From positions 4,216,001 to 4,280,000 of the forward strand of contig NC_134678.1 in the NCBI RefSeq assembly GCF_024713945.1: a DNA stretch of 64,000 bases. The letters are read 5' to 3'. Each line of letters begins with the position of its first letter. Position 1 is the first letter of the stretch. The translations under genes were made by a program, and so were the position numbers. A model generated the notes under the pieces. It worked only from the letters and a program-made list of their open reading frames with translations. It was not told where the DNA came from and made no database searches. Source of the stretch: Dermatophagoides farinae (lineage: Eukaryota; Arthropoda; Arachnida; Sarcoptiformes; Pyroglyphidae). Below are positions 42,101 through 57,300 of the stretch, piece by piece.

Positions 42101-45100
42101 CTACGTGAATCGACTATCAAACCGCCCAAATAAACAATGATTTTTTTTAAAAAAAGAATGAAATTGAAAAATAATAACGATTTCAAATATAAAAAAAAAT
42201 ACAGAAATCGAGCCAAATTTTTTTCTGTTCATAATATGTGTGCAGCCTTTGTTCTTTATTGCAAATAGAAAAATCTTTAGTCGTCACCATTATCATTATC
42301 ATCATCATCATCATCATCATGTGGTTGCCATCAAGAACAACAAAAAAAAAAATAAAAAAATAAAAATAGAGCATCATTCACTATAGACAAACGAATAGAT
42401 GATTTGAAAAAAAATATTACATGGAAATCAACGACAACGACATAACAATGAATCCAAAATAAACGAAAAAGAAAAATTCACGATGGATGAATGAATGAAT
42501 GATTGAAGAGAAAGACAAGAGGATGATGATTTGGCTTACCAAGTGTATATATACTTCAATGTAAAGTAAAAATACAAAAAAATATAAAATAAAAATACAC
42601 TATGGATATGGTTAGATTCTTTTTTCTTTTGGAACACACACACACACACACACACGTAGACAGGAGAGAAAAAATAATCAGATTAGTTTGTGTGTATGTG
42701 CAGTCTAAATGATGATGGCGAATATTACGATAGTTATGATGATGATGATGATGGAGAAAAAGAAAATACAAGTCAAACAGTAATGTTTCCATTCCATTCT
42801 TCAACAACAGCCATATAAAAAAAAAATAACCATCATCATCGAAATAAACGAACAAGTGTAACAATCGAATGACAATTGAAACACTGAAAAAAAATGTTCC
42901 TAAATAATTATTCAGAATATATATTGAATGTGAAACCGATTCAAAACATCGATAGAAACAAGAGAGTAGGTGAATTCCATTCTATTCTATTAATACCGTC
43001 CATAACAAACAAACAAAAATAAAATGGCTTTTAATGATGACAGTTGGCTGTCAACATTATCATGATCAATCTAAATGTAATATAATACGAATAAGCATCA
43101 TTATTCGATAATAATAATAATAATCATAATCATTCGATTACATAATATGGACTTCAAATCGATGATGATGATGATGATAAAATAGCAATTTTATTCCATA
43201 TAAACTTAACTGGATCTTTTGGTATTGTGTATGTTATTCAAAGTGTGTTTCTGGAACAAATGTCCAAAATGGTTTGTTTTCAGAACGAAAAAAAAAATTC
43301 TTTTTTTTTCTTTGTCATTATTATTAAAAAGCAATGAATGAATTGATTGAATCGAAACACACACACACACAAAAGGGACATACACTTGCCGTTGATTCAT
43401 TCATCAAAATCAATCTATATGAATGTGAATCATAATAAAATTGAATGAAATATATGGCAGAGTGGTTTAATCGGCGGAAAAGTGCACTGCACTACACATA
43501 TACATACATAAATACACCGATTCTTTGTTCTATAATTTGTTTCCTATTGAAAAATGTGACCAAAATGTACCAATTTTTTTTGTTTATTGTGAGAATTGCT
43601 AACATGTGCCGACTCTTGAATTTTTGAATCTCTGAATGTAGAAAAAAAAGATTTTTTTCTCTTCGAAAACGAATGAATGAGAAAAAAAAATGAATGAATC
43701 GAAAATCAATTTGAAATTAAATACAACTGAGGACACCCAGAAAATTCTATTCATCAATTCATATATTTGAAACATGTGAAAAAACTCGCATACAAACACA
43801 CATCTTAAGTCGACACTTTTTTAGGTAGCAAATAACAACAAAAAAAAAATTCAAAGGTATTCTATGATTGCCGCTGAGTTTTTTTTTCGTTGGTATTGGT
43901 GGTTAGTGTTGATAATAATAATAATAATTCTAAAGTAAAACTTATAAGCGATAAAAGTGAATTATCCGAAGCGTGAAATCCGCGTGCGAATACCACCAAC
44001 AACAACAAACAATTCATCCACAAAGGAACTCTACATTATTGAATTTAATGTTCATATATACAATCGACAACAACTACATCGAAAAGTGTAAATATCTATC
44101 TGTCTATATATGAATGAATTTGTCAAAATTTTACAAACTAACCAACAACAATGTTAATGATAAAGATATATGATGGTGGTCCAATTTTGGTGGGTGGTGG
44201 TGGTGTTGATTGTCGGCAATTTTTTTTTGTATCAGAGAAATGTAACAATGGAAAGAAAAAATGTCACCTTGTCATCACATATATAGATAGAGAAAACATA
44301 GTTATCAGAATAAAAAACCAATCGATATGACTAACGAATATTATCCAATCAAAAAAGTGAAGTAAACAAGATTCGACAATTTACACATCATCATCATAAT
44401 CATTATCATCAGTATCATCAAAAAAAAGAACGAAAAAAAACGACAGAGATATTCAGGATTCATCAATCCATCATCTTTCTTCTAGATGTCAAATCGATGC
44501 ATTCAAATTTTTTTTCTATTCGAGCCATACTTATAGGCAAAGATGGATGGTTATTTAGAGAAAACATACCAATAATGATGCTTGTTTTTTTTTGCAAAAG
44601 TTAAAAGAAAAAAAATGTTATATGAAGATTATCAATCATTTTGAATAGCCCCAGAAAAAAACCTGCATTTATATGTCCGGCATTCAATAGTTATATTTAT
44701 TTATCGATCGATAGAGATTGGCCAACAAACGATCATAATCAAAGTATAGTTGCGGTGAATATACTTTCATCATAAAGCCTCATCATCAACATAAATGGTC
44801 TTCCCTTCTTTTTTTTTAGAGAGAAAGCTATAAATGTAGTATTGGTGTTTTGCAGTTCAAATATCTTTGTATATATACATTCAAATAAATAAGAAATGAT
44901 GGGGATGAGCATCATATCTATTGGCCAAAAAAAATGAAAGGCCAACCATCGAGACATCATGCCATCCATCCATCCATCTATCTATCTATCTCGATCTGTG
45001 TTTTCATAATTAATTAAGATGAACCAAACGATCACTTGGTAGAAATATAAGAGTAGAACTTTGGAAAAAAAACAGACAATAAGTGACGTAATAAATTATG

Positions 45101-48100
45101 TCGTCGATAATTTTTCCATTACAATCTATTTAAATGGTCATTTTTATTTCTTGTTATATAAATATCTATCAGCTATACACAAAACACAATTGAGATGTAT
45201 AAAGAATTTTTTTTTTCATTTTTCTATTTCTATGATCAACAAACAACGGCAAATCATCATCAACCATACAATAACGTGTATATTTCAATATAAATGATGA
45301 TGATGATGATGATGTACAAATAGACACACGACACACCACATATCGATATCGACTTAATATTTGTAATGTTTCGACAAAAAATGATAATTTATATACATAC
45401 AAACACAAAAACACATTTCCATATCTCATTTTCAATGTCCATCGTTGTTTTAGAAAAAGGACCAATAAATTCATATTTATAAAAATAAAGTCTTTAAGAT
45501 CAATTTATGGGCTGCCATGATGTATGTGGCTGGTTGGCTATCGGGGTTTTGTGTGTATACATGTTTTTCATTGCTCTCATCTTAATAATAATAATAATAA
45601 TAATATCATTATATTAATATTCTCAACAATAACAATGGGAAAAAATTAAATTTAAAAAAAAATGTTCAACATAGGCTTATTCAAAAAAAGGAAAAATTTC
45701 AGAAATTTTAGATCAAAGAAAACAAACAAAACCTAGATCAGTGGTTTTCATAAAAGTTAAAATAGGTTGAAAACCAATGGACTTTGTGTGATATTATTAT
45801 TTGCACATTAAGTTTCATTTTCGTTTTTTTTTGTAAAAGGACAAAAAAAATGACAACAACAAAATTATAATTTATAAAACACTGAATGTCATAAAGTGAC
45901 AAGTGATTAGTGTAGTTTATTTTTTTTTATTTTTTTGTTTTTTTTCTCCTGTTGAGACAAGTTATAAATGAGGTGCTATTAGTTTGCTAAATGATTGTCC
46001 ATAGTCATTTTTTTTCTGTTCATTTACTTTTCCTATATAGCTAATGAATGATGTTGGTTCATTCTTTTTCACATCTCTCAATGGGTGTCGTTTCATTGTA
46101 GCGCCCGTATATTTGAGTATGTGTAGTTCCATACCAAAGACAACCACCACCAGGCTACCAGCCATAATTATCATTGTCTAATGTTGTAGTCTCATTCTCT
46201 TTAATTGATTGTACCAATGATAAAAATGAAAAGATTTTCATACGAAATACAATCGAATCTATTCGTCGTCGGACAATGATGCCAAGAAAATTGATGACCA
46301 TTTTTTTTCAACAAAGAAATGATCAAAAATCCATCGAAATGGTAAGAAAACAAATGCAATTGACTGAAACAATTTATCGACACGTAAACATTCATATATT
46401 ATAAAATAAACTGGTCCAAAAAAAAAAAATAAAGGATCAATTTTCATCCACGTAACAATCGATAAATTCAAAGACAGAAAAAAAATCAAACAAACGCAGG
46501 TCGACTAATGGAATGGTAAAAAAAACACACATACAGAATATTTTATATAACTATTGTATGTAAGTATTACTTCACTATTATCATTAACAACATTGATTTT
46601 ATTATTGTTATTATTATTTGTAGCCATACACACACACACACACACAACAGACCGAACATCATCAGCCAGCCAAATCAACCAAATTTGATGTTATGAAATG
46701 ATATGAAGCAGCAGCAGCAGCACCAGAAGTAGTAATAGCAAAAAAAAAACTTTTATATTTTACATGAAATAATATATGGACCGAGGACAAGATACACCAA
46801 CACGCCAATGCAAACATACGATTTATATATACATAACTCTGGAACATAGATAAATATAGCAAACAAGAGAAAGAATAAAGAATTGAAAACGAAGATGATG
46901 ATGGTACAGAGAATGGAAAAAAGCTCGTTACGTTAAGCCGCTTATCAGTGAGGAGACCAAAAAAAAAAACGAAGAATTGAAAAAGTGCAAAGAATGGTCC
47001 CGAAAAAGAGACCATAGAATGTAATACTACAAAAAAAAATAAATAAATTGACTCAAACTGAATTGAATTGAACAACATTCACATTGAAAAAATGAGCCCT
47101 GAATGAAATTGAAAATGACGCAAACTTTTTTCCTATATATCTATTCTGCTCACCTTCATTATCATCATCACGACATTCATCATTGGCTCTCAGCTACCAA
47201 GCGACAATAATCAATGATGTTCATCATCATCATCAGCATCATCATTTAAATTTAAGTTTAGATTCCAAAAGGAATAACTAAAATGTAATGCACGCATACA
47301 CCCACATTTTAAATAGATACATTCATGTTTCTAAATCAAAAAAAAAAAAAAACACATTCAACTTTGCTATATTATTATCATTTTATATATTACAAAACAG
47401 AACGAAACAATATATATGAATACGAAATTGAAACAACGAAACCAAGCTATATAATATCAAATGGTATTTGAGAGAGAGAGACACACACACACACACACAC
47501 ACACAATAATGGTAAAACATATAGAATTGCAATTTAATAGACACCAAATTACACAGCCGACAATACCAAATAATCATAATCATTTTTTTTGGATCCGTGA
47601 TGATGAGACAAGTTGAAGTAAAGATAGAAGCCATTAGATTTTGTACCGAAATACGAAAAAAAAACTGAAAACGTTGCCAATAGTGAATGAAAGTAATGGA
47701 CAACAACATTCACAATATCGAGAATAGCAGAAAAATTCATAGAATATAAAAGACAGAATATTCTACATTGAAAAGAGAGAGAGAGAAAGAAAAAAACTCG
47801 AATGGAAAAATCCCTAGTTCTAATCAGAACCGATGCAGAACTTTATGATTTTCGCTTTTATTATTCATTCGCGTGTATGTATGAAAAGCTTCTGAAACTT
47901 GTATTCATGATGATGATGATGATGATGATGAGCTAGACATGACACAAAACGAATGTTTCAACTAAGCTTTAAGCTCACCTCATCGCCCTTGATTTCACTG
48001 ACGATTATTAAAAGTTTTCTATTGGGTTATTAGTGGAATCGGTGAAATAGACAGATAAACAATGAATCGACAATGAAAAAAAAAATACCAAATCAAACTA

Positions 48101-51100
48101 TTGTCTAGGAGTACGGATATTTAATCGGGTTTTAGTCCTATTTTGACAATGAAGTTTCATTTCTACTACCATCATCATCATAATCAATCGATATTCGTTA
48201 TACACGAAGGACTATGAAGAGAAATAATTAATATTGTCTAGAATCAACAAGATGAGGCATAGAATCAAATCAGGGAATGACAACACTACTGTGCAATTGT
48301 TCAATTTTCAATTCTTGAAAAAAAAGATATTTGATATCCCCCTCTGTGATGAATTCTACTCCTTTTTTATGAAATTGTATCTGTCGATGGAATAATCGTT
48401 CAATATGAATGTTGAATGAATTCAATCCAATTCAACAAACTTTTTTTTTCGCTGTTCCCAAGAGTTTCTATTTTTGGCTACATTTAAAACATAGACCAAG
48501 GGCCATAATTGATGCACAATACACACATCAATGCAATGTTCAGATTGAAATAATGCTTGAGGCAAATTCAATTGGCACTTGAATTAGCTTTTTTCACTAT
48601 ACAAAAATCGAAATTCTTTGTTCAACGTTTCGGCTAAAATATAAAGTCCAAGTTGTAATAAAAAAAACAAATTAATCATAACACATACACATGACGCAAG
48701 GCAAAGCCACGTTTTTACAATCTTTTCAATCGATGTGTCTATCATCATGTGTGTGTGTGTGTGATTATGTTGGATAGAGAAAAAAAATCATCTAAACAAA
48801 TGGAATTGATGATGATAGTCAATGTGCAAGTAGGCAGGCATAGTATCCGCAGATAGCAAGATTTCTACAAACACATATCAGAGAAAAAAATGAATCTGGT
48901 AATCTAATTCGAATCAAGTGTCAAATAGTCATTCAATTCAATTCTCTCATTCATTAAACAATAACAAACAAGATGATGATGATGATGATGATGACGACGA
49001 CGTCATACATTAACATTAAGTTTTAGTGTCAACAAAAATATTATCATCACAGAATTCACAGAAATGAATTCCCATCATAATTGACATACCAGAAAGAAAT
49101 GAATGTCAAAAGTCAACAAGAAAAAAAAAACAAAGCTATGGAGACAAACATGAATGTTGAAAAAATCTTTTTTTCGGTGAAAAAAATGGCCTAAAGCCAA
49201 GATTTGTTTCTCTTGCTATATGTGAATTCAATACAGTTATGAGAAAAATAAAATTAAAGACACACAATGATGAAACAGGCAGATTTGATATTGATTCCCA
49301 AGCGAAAATGATAATGGAAAATGATGATCATAGTGAATAAAAGTTTAAATAAAAAATTTCAACAAAAAAAAACAATGTCAACTTACCTTCAATAAGCATT
49401 AGATCACGTAATTCGACATTCAATTCATTGTATCTGCGATTCATATCAGCATCTTTTTCCCTATTAAAAAAATTATAACGAAAAGTAATTAATAGAAAAT
49501 AAACTTCAAAAAAAAAATTGAAACAATAACCAATATTGACCTCTTCAATGTCCTAATTAACGAGAAATCTTGTTCAAGCAAATGGATTATATCCAATCAA
49601 AAAAAAATCATGTAAAACCAATGAATCAATTTGTTTTTTTTATAGTGTATTCATGCGTGTGTGTGTTAAATAAATTTTTAATCAATTCTTATTATCTCAC
49701 AACAATTAGGATTCATGGAAAAGATCAAATATTTCAGCCATACAACAGATTCAAATGATTAAGTTGAAAAAATATAGATTAAATTAACAACCCTTCAAAA
49801 TGAAAGAATTCCCAGTATTCTAGCATGCTATATCATAATGACAACGATCATGGTGGTAGTGTCGTATCAATATCGTCATCATCATAATTGCCGCTTTCAT
49901 CATCATATAATGGTGTTTTTAATGTGTGTACTGATTTTCTTTTGATTGTTTATTATTATTATTATTATTATCATATATTTTCAACGATGGTGGCTTTCAT
50001 TAAAAACCAATGGCCAATTTTTCTTATCACACAAATGCATCAGGTATCGGTGTTTTTATATAAAAAGAAAATGCAATTTATTAGTGCAACTATTACTATC
50101 GGGACATATCATAAAATAAACATCGCGAAAGAATAACAACAACAAAAATCACAACGTGAAAAGTAGATTTATTCTGATATTGTTTTTTTTCACTCAAAAA
50201 CCTTTAAGTTGAGTAAACTGATTGATCAGACATCAACCATTCAATTATTCAAAGTTTCAATAGGAAAAAACGCGATCCAATACAAATGCATTTTATTTTT
50301 TTTATATATAAAAATCGATTTTTTAAAATCATCGCTTGTTCTATGTGCGCATCAATATCTAAATTACAAGTTGATGATACTGGTTAGATAGATATTTCGT
50401 TTTATCTCTCAGGTAGTTTGTTTGTTTTGTTAAAGTCTATTTTGACATATACAAAAAGCATACCATTGTCGTCGTCGTAATCATCGTCTTATTTTGGCGA
50501 CGACCAATGGCGCCGACAATATCTCAATCTTAACGAAAGAAAAAAAACATTGACCTTACTCAAACATAACAAAACATAATCAAATCAATGGATGGACACA
50601 AACACACAATCGACAATTCCCATCTTTTTTTTGCACATTTAATAGCTCAATTTAGATTCAATTTAATTGAAAAGTTATGACTATATATCTACAGATCACA
50701 CCAGTGATGTGTAAGACCTAGTAGTATCAAGACCATAGTTCAATGATATAATAGCTTGTTTTTTGAAAAATACAACCCAAATCATCATCATTATGATCAT
50801 CAAACAACAAATGATACGAATTGAAATTGAATAAATAAGATATAATAAAAGATAAAAAAGAGGCCCGAAACAAAGAAATACATTTACAGATACAGATATT
50901 GTACCGAATTTGTTGAAAACAGAACCAGAAAAAAAACACATAGACATCTGATCATTATCATATGCTCATGAGATATCATCAATGATGATGATATTGACAG
51001 GCCCCTCTCAAAAGAAAAAATGATGGCCATCTCGAAATACGAAACTCGATCAAGTAAGGTGGCCTATGGACTTTTGATGAATTCGAATCTTAAGTCGAGT

Positions 51101-51280
51101 GTCGTTGAATCTTTCTCTTTTTTTTTTTTTTTTTTTTTGATTGACTCGACATTCAATTTTTTGACAAATGAACAAAACTCTATTCCATTTTCATGGGCCA
51201 TGGAAAAAAATTAGTTTCAAACCTACTACTAACCATCAACCATGCAAATCGATGACAATGTGTGGTCAGTTGTCAACACA

Positions 51281-51312
<32 letters not shown>

Positions 51313-54300
51313 GAAGCCAAAAAAATAATCGATCCTATTGATGAACATTTGAGTTGAATTTCAATGTCTTTAGAAACGATGATGTCCCTTTCATCTATCT
51401 ATTTATTCACTATCATAACCATCACCACCACCAATTGTGACATACAGGTGACAAGATCATATTCGATTACTACTATTGATTGGCCTGTCACTCGTCAAAC
51501 AGAAAAAAAGGAGTCGTTAAATATGTCAAAAAAGAGAATGTGAATAGCCATCATTCCGTCTGGTCGTTGATGACTTTTTGGAAAATATAATCAAAATAAA
51601 AAATAAAATTGGAAATAAAATAAATAAACAAATCTTATATGGTTAAGACCACCCTGCATTTAGAAGGGGTCTAAACAACATATAAAGAGGGCGATAACAA
51701 TTTTTTTTCTGGAGCGAATAATCACTTTTTTTTGTTTGTCGCGTCTATTATTCTAGAGCAGCAATCGTAGAAATACTATGAAAATAACATTGGAATTAAA
51801 TCAATAAAAATCGGAAATTTTTTCTTTTCTATTTCTAATAACTCGTTCCTGGATCAATCAAACAATAATTAGAAAAAAGGTAGGTGGTGGTGTATTGGCA
51901 ACACATACATACAAATAAAATGAATTTTTTTTCTGTTGTCCCATAGCTAATCAACTGAAAATTTTGCTATTGGTCAAAAGTTCACCAAAAGAAAAAAGTA
52001 AGCTGCCATTCACAGAAACTATAGTAGTAGCAACTTTATTATATACGAGGTGATTATTATTTGTTATAATTTTCAATTGATACATGTATGAAATTGATAT
52101 GGAAATTTGAAATATACCACACAGCCCCCATTTATTTATATTCAACGACATCGACATTAGACCCGATACAAAAAAAACATGCTCATCGCACACGCGGCGA
52201 ATGATGGACCACCAAGGAGGCATTGATATTGGCTATTGAATATAAATTGATTTGGAACAACTGAATGAAACATGCAAAAATCATTCGACAAGTAACCAAC
52301 AAATGGACCATAAGGCCTCATACAAACATTGCAATGTTTTGACCACAAACAGTTGAATATATTTGGCCAACAAACAACAACAACACAATGATTTGAAAAT
52401 ATTGAGAGAATGATATTCAAATGTTCTATGTAATCGAGAACTAGTCCCACTAACGAAATAAAGGTCAAATTATTAACGCATTCGTGGATCAATTATTATT
52501 ATTTTTTTTGTTACACACATGGACGAGAAAAAACTTTTTTTGATAAATAAAGGGCAAAGGTCACGTGTTAATCACCACCATCATCAAGATAAGGTTATGA
52601 GAAAAAAATTTATATTGAGTGATGTATGCGTTTGACACATCATTTTATAGTGGACATTTACATATTGGGCAGTGAAAATAATATTAAAATTAATAAAAAA
52701 TCATGATTAGGCGTCATATTTTAGTATACAGTAAAAGTTATAATTAAGAAAAAATTTTTCTTGATTATGAGCGTGAGCTATAGGTAGAAACATAATCATT
52801 TCATTTCATGCCTTTTGTTGAAAACCATAATTATTCGTATTGATGATTAAAAAAAAAGTGATGACAATTGATCCATAAATACTATTTTTTTCAGGGCAAA
52901 AGATTTTTAAGAAATGTTCAATAAAGTTTAAATTCATTTATTGACCTGATGACAAATTTAAAATATTTCTCAATACAGTGTATAAATAAAAGCGAGGTTC
53001 CAACATTCGAATAACAACAACAAAAAAAAGAACAATTTATGATACCTTATTATTGTCCTGATGATAATAGACTAGGACAATGGAAATTGTTCAATTTTTT
53101 TTTCTTCCATCAAACCATGTACAATGTGTATAACGAGAGAAAAAAAATTTCACATACAAAAAAACATAGTGTCCATCTTTTCAATTGTATTGTAGATTTT
53201 TGAATAATAAAATTGTCTCACTACTGTCTGTTAAATCATACAACATTCAAAAAGATACAATTGATTGACTGACCGATCAATCGATCGATCTATTGGTAGA
53301 CATTCATTTCCAGTCAAAAAAAAAATCAATGGTTAAATTAAATCAAGTTACAAAACATAATTAAAGATGACAATTATGTTTATGAAAAAATTCATATTAC
53401 AAATAGATAAAGAACTAAAAAGAAAAGAACGGAAACTTCATTACGAAACGAATGGTAATCAAATTATGTTGTCGAATCATCATCATCATCATATAATCAA
53501 CATCCAAAATGAATGGCGAAATGAGAGAAAAATCTCAAGAATGCGTAACGTAATTTCACATAAATGAGATTCTTTAAGATGCATTCAATGGGAAAAAATG
53601 TTAATCCAATGATCACAATGAATGGAATTAAATCGAACAAAAAAAATGTTTCGACCACCATCGACATTACAACACCAACGCAACCATGAATTCGCGTTTA
53701 TGAATTGAAATTCTTTTTTTTCATATTCCAATGATATATCCAAAGATGGTTGCATGGAAATTAAAATCCAATTAATCTGATTGATCAAAATAATTATTTC
53801 TGACTTCCCCTTCGATAAAATGAAAATGAAAAATTAAATAAGTGAATGGCCTAATGAAATTTTTTTTTTTGATACATAAAATATAAAATGGAAAAAAAAC
53901 AAAATGGACAAATTCATTGCCAATATGGCGTGCTGGAAATGAGAAGAGAAAAAAAAACTTGGTATTATTATCATTTTATTTGACCAGAAAGAGCACAAAG
54001 CTAAAGTCATTCAAAATCTGTCATTTTGATGTCCTGTTGTTCCTATAGTCTGGAGAATTGATCGAAAGAAACTGGAAAAAAATAAATGATGCCGCGGCTT
54101 AACCTGAGTTTGAAATGCTATAATAAATGATGATGATGATGATGATGGTCTTGTAATGATCGATTTTGTTATTTTTTATGAATCGAACAAAAGACTTCAA
54201 GAAAAAAAAGGAGAGGTGAAATGAAAAATAACTTTGTGATTATTATAAATGACATACATATAACGACTAGTTATAAAAATGTTGTTCAATTAATTAATGA

Positions 54301-57300
54301 TATTAGAATTATGACAAGAAAAAAAAACAACGAAAATATAGATTTAATTCAAGAACGAAAAAAAAATTGACAACAAAAACAACAACAACACATGCACAAT
54401 CAAAATGGACATTCGAGAAGTAAATGAAAAAAAAAATTTAGATCATCATCGTATTGAATGTCGAAAAAAATAATAGTTTTTCTAAGATGAATAGAGAAAC
54501 CAAACACCTGTGTTTTGTCATCATCATCATCATCATCATCAGCCAAAACCAGAATGAAAATGAAAAAATTGTAAAAAACGAAATAAATAAAACAATGCCG
54601 ATTCTCGATTATTATTATTATTATTATCATAATTAAAAGCCGATTATCATATTTGGTGATTATTATTATTATTATTATTGAATCAAGTTTTTCTTTTTCT
54701 TTTTTTTCACACAAAATACCGATCACACATCAAACAGATGTTAGTCATCGTTTTTTTTTGTAAAGTAAAGCAAAAAATAAATAAATAAATAAATAAACAA
54801 AACAAAAACAATTATTCAATAAGAATATACCATTGAATCTTGACGAGAACGATTCAAGAAAAAAAAAGATAATCTTAGTGATAATGCCATCAAATAATCA
54901 TGGTAATCGTCGTTTTGTATTATATGGTCGAGTACCGAAACCACAACAACAAAATTCAATAATAGTGTACTAAACATTCGATTCTAGTCATTTGATCATC
55001 TCCCACACCAAAATGGATGACAAATTGACAACATAAGATAATCTTGAACAAAACAAAACAAGCTTGTCATTAGTATTTTAGTACAAACGAGAGAAAAAAT
55101 GAATAAATAAATGTTTCTCACATTGAAAGGTGGAAAACAAAACAAAAAAAACTTCGTTCGAATTTTAAAGAAAAAAAAATAGACTATCACAAAAAAAACG
55201 AGAAAAAAAATCAAAATTTTTATGACCTTTTGACATTGGATACAACAACAACCAGACAACGAACGAAACGAACGATAGCAATAACAAAACAAAAATCATC
55301 ATCATCAATTATTATTACACTTGTTAGACACCTGGGAATATAAAATTTCAATGTAAAATTTGAGAAAACATTCACAGAACAGACAGAAATCGATCACGCA
55401 ATATGAATCTTATATTTGTATGTTTATGTGGTAAGCAAAGGATTCTTATGGGAAAAAGCATCAATACTTCAGAATCGAAATGGGCCAATATTTTTATAAT
55501 AATGACAATTTCAATAATTCTGCATATTTGATTGGAAATAATGATGACCCATACTGAGAATGATGATGATGATGATGATAATCATCATCATCATGATCAA
55601 AGTTTTTTTTTGATCATCGTTGATCATACAAAGTGAAAAATATAAAATGAACAAAGAGGAAGAAAAAAATTCGAGTTATTTATACCTTTAATACACACAC
55701 ACACACACAAACAAACACCACATAGGGATAGTGAATCCTAAAAAAAACACGTGAGATAGCAAAGAAAAAAAAACAAGTCAGTTTGATGATCAAATGATCA
55801 AAACACATAAAATGGTCAAAAAACAGCAAGCGTTTTGCAATGGCAAGGTGAATGCCTGCATACCTGTGTATGTGTGTTCCCTATGTAAGCTGTCGTGCGC
55901 GGCATTTTTTTGTTGTTGTTACTGTTGTTATCTTGCACAGGTAAGCCTTCGGGCAAAATTCGGCGCAATGCAGTCTGGCATGGTCGATCGACCGATACGA
56001 TCCTCCATCTTTTCTTCATTTTTTTTGTTGTTGTTGCTTGAGAATTTTTGATCAAATATAAATACCCAAAAAACGAAAACCACCACCACAGGTAGAAATG
56101 ATCATCATCGAAAGACCCATAAAGAGAGCAGTTAAGAGAAAAAAAAGAAAAAAACCAGGCAAAAAATCATAGTTTCTCATCATCATTCGTATGATGATGA
56201 TGATGTACCCCTCTCTTCTTTCCCCACATTACACAAACAACAACCTGACCATCGGAGAAAAATAAAAGAGAAAAAAAAACCGAGTAAAGCAGCCAAAAGA
56301 TTTGAAAGTGTAAAATACAATATTTTCTTTACTTGACCATACAAAAAAAAAATTTGGCCAGGTGTCTAAAATATTGAGACGGTTTTTGTTCTCTCTTTAT
56401 TTTCTTTAACTCACTCACTCTTTATGCATATTTGAAATATATTTATTCAGGATCACAGATTGGGAACCTGTAATTTGCTCTATGCTGTTCAATATGCGTG
56501 TATGTGTCATCATCATCATCATCATCATAGCGTTTGTTCAATAGAAACACCAATATCCAGCAATGAACATCTTTTTTTTTTTTTGGTCAACAAAACAAAA
56601 TTTCCATTGAATCAATGTGATGATGATGATAAACTCTTGCAATCGCCTTGTTTTTTTCACTATATTCTGGATAGATTCGTTTGTCCACATACACACACAC
56701 ACACACGCACACAGAGGCTTCACAGCAAGAATCTTTGATTATATAACACAAGAGAGTAAAAAAAAGACACATGTTTGAATGCAAAATTATCATCAAAGGT
56801 GATTTCACACTGATTTTTGTTTTGTTTTTTTTTCTGGTCTTCTGATCGGTTGGCATCTGTATTGAAAATGGATGGTCACAAATCAAAAGAATCGTGCCGA
56901 CAAAAAAAAATTTAAAATAAAAACAAAAAAAATTCAGACTGGTTCTTGTTGTTGTGTTTAGTTGTTGTTTTTTTTTTGAAGATTGTTGTTAACACACAAA
57001 TACACACATAAATAGACAGAAAATATAAAGTTTTGTAAGGGTCATGATGCTTAAATTGTCAATCAGTCATCGAGCCAATGCATATATGCATTGCATATCA
57101 CCACAATCAGTTGTAATTGTTTTTTTTAGTACCAAAAAAAAGAGATAAGATTTAATAATGAAAATATTTTGAAGAATAGAAAAGGTTCCCATGGAAAAAA
57201 ACTTCGATCAATCGATTCAAGAATTATTTTTCAGTTTGAAAAAAACAAAATAATTTCATAGCAAATAATTGTAGGTGTAATTAATCAACAAAAGTGGAAA

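Larger units (their letters stand above)
39897..49386 (-). other. EHBP1 intron (9.5 kb)
   Basis: Donor GTAAGT next to 49387, acceptor next to 39896. AT-rich, with many A runs and CA, AG and ATG repeats. The plus-strand frame near 46192-46401 and a small hairpin at 45739-45779 are reported as findings. A tRNA-like A-box near 43455 was rejected. Confidence 0.85.

Noticed and set aside
43447-43540. tRNA-like A-box (TGGCAGAGTGG at 43455-43465) resembling Ser/Leu tRNAs
   Set aside because: No B-box (GGTTCGAATCC-like) or acceptor-stem pairing was found downstream, so it is not a functional tRNA; at most a decayed fragment.
46662-47078. Minus-strand 138-codon frame
   Set aside because: It is dominated by Phe/Ser/Ala runs from poly-A, GAAGA and GCA repeats; no domain or splice context.
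54400-54726. Minus-strand 108-codon frame with Ile and Asp runs
   Set aside because: It is produced by ATT/ATC/TCA repeats read in one phase; opposite-strand frames are equally open.
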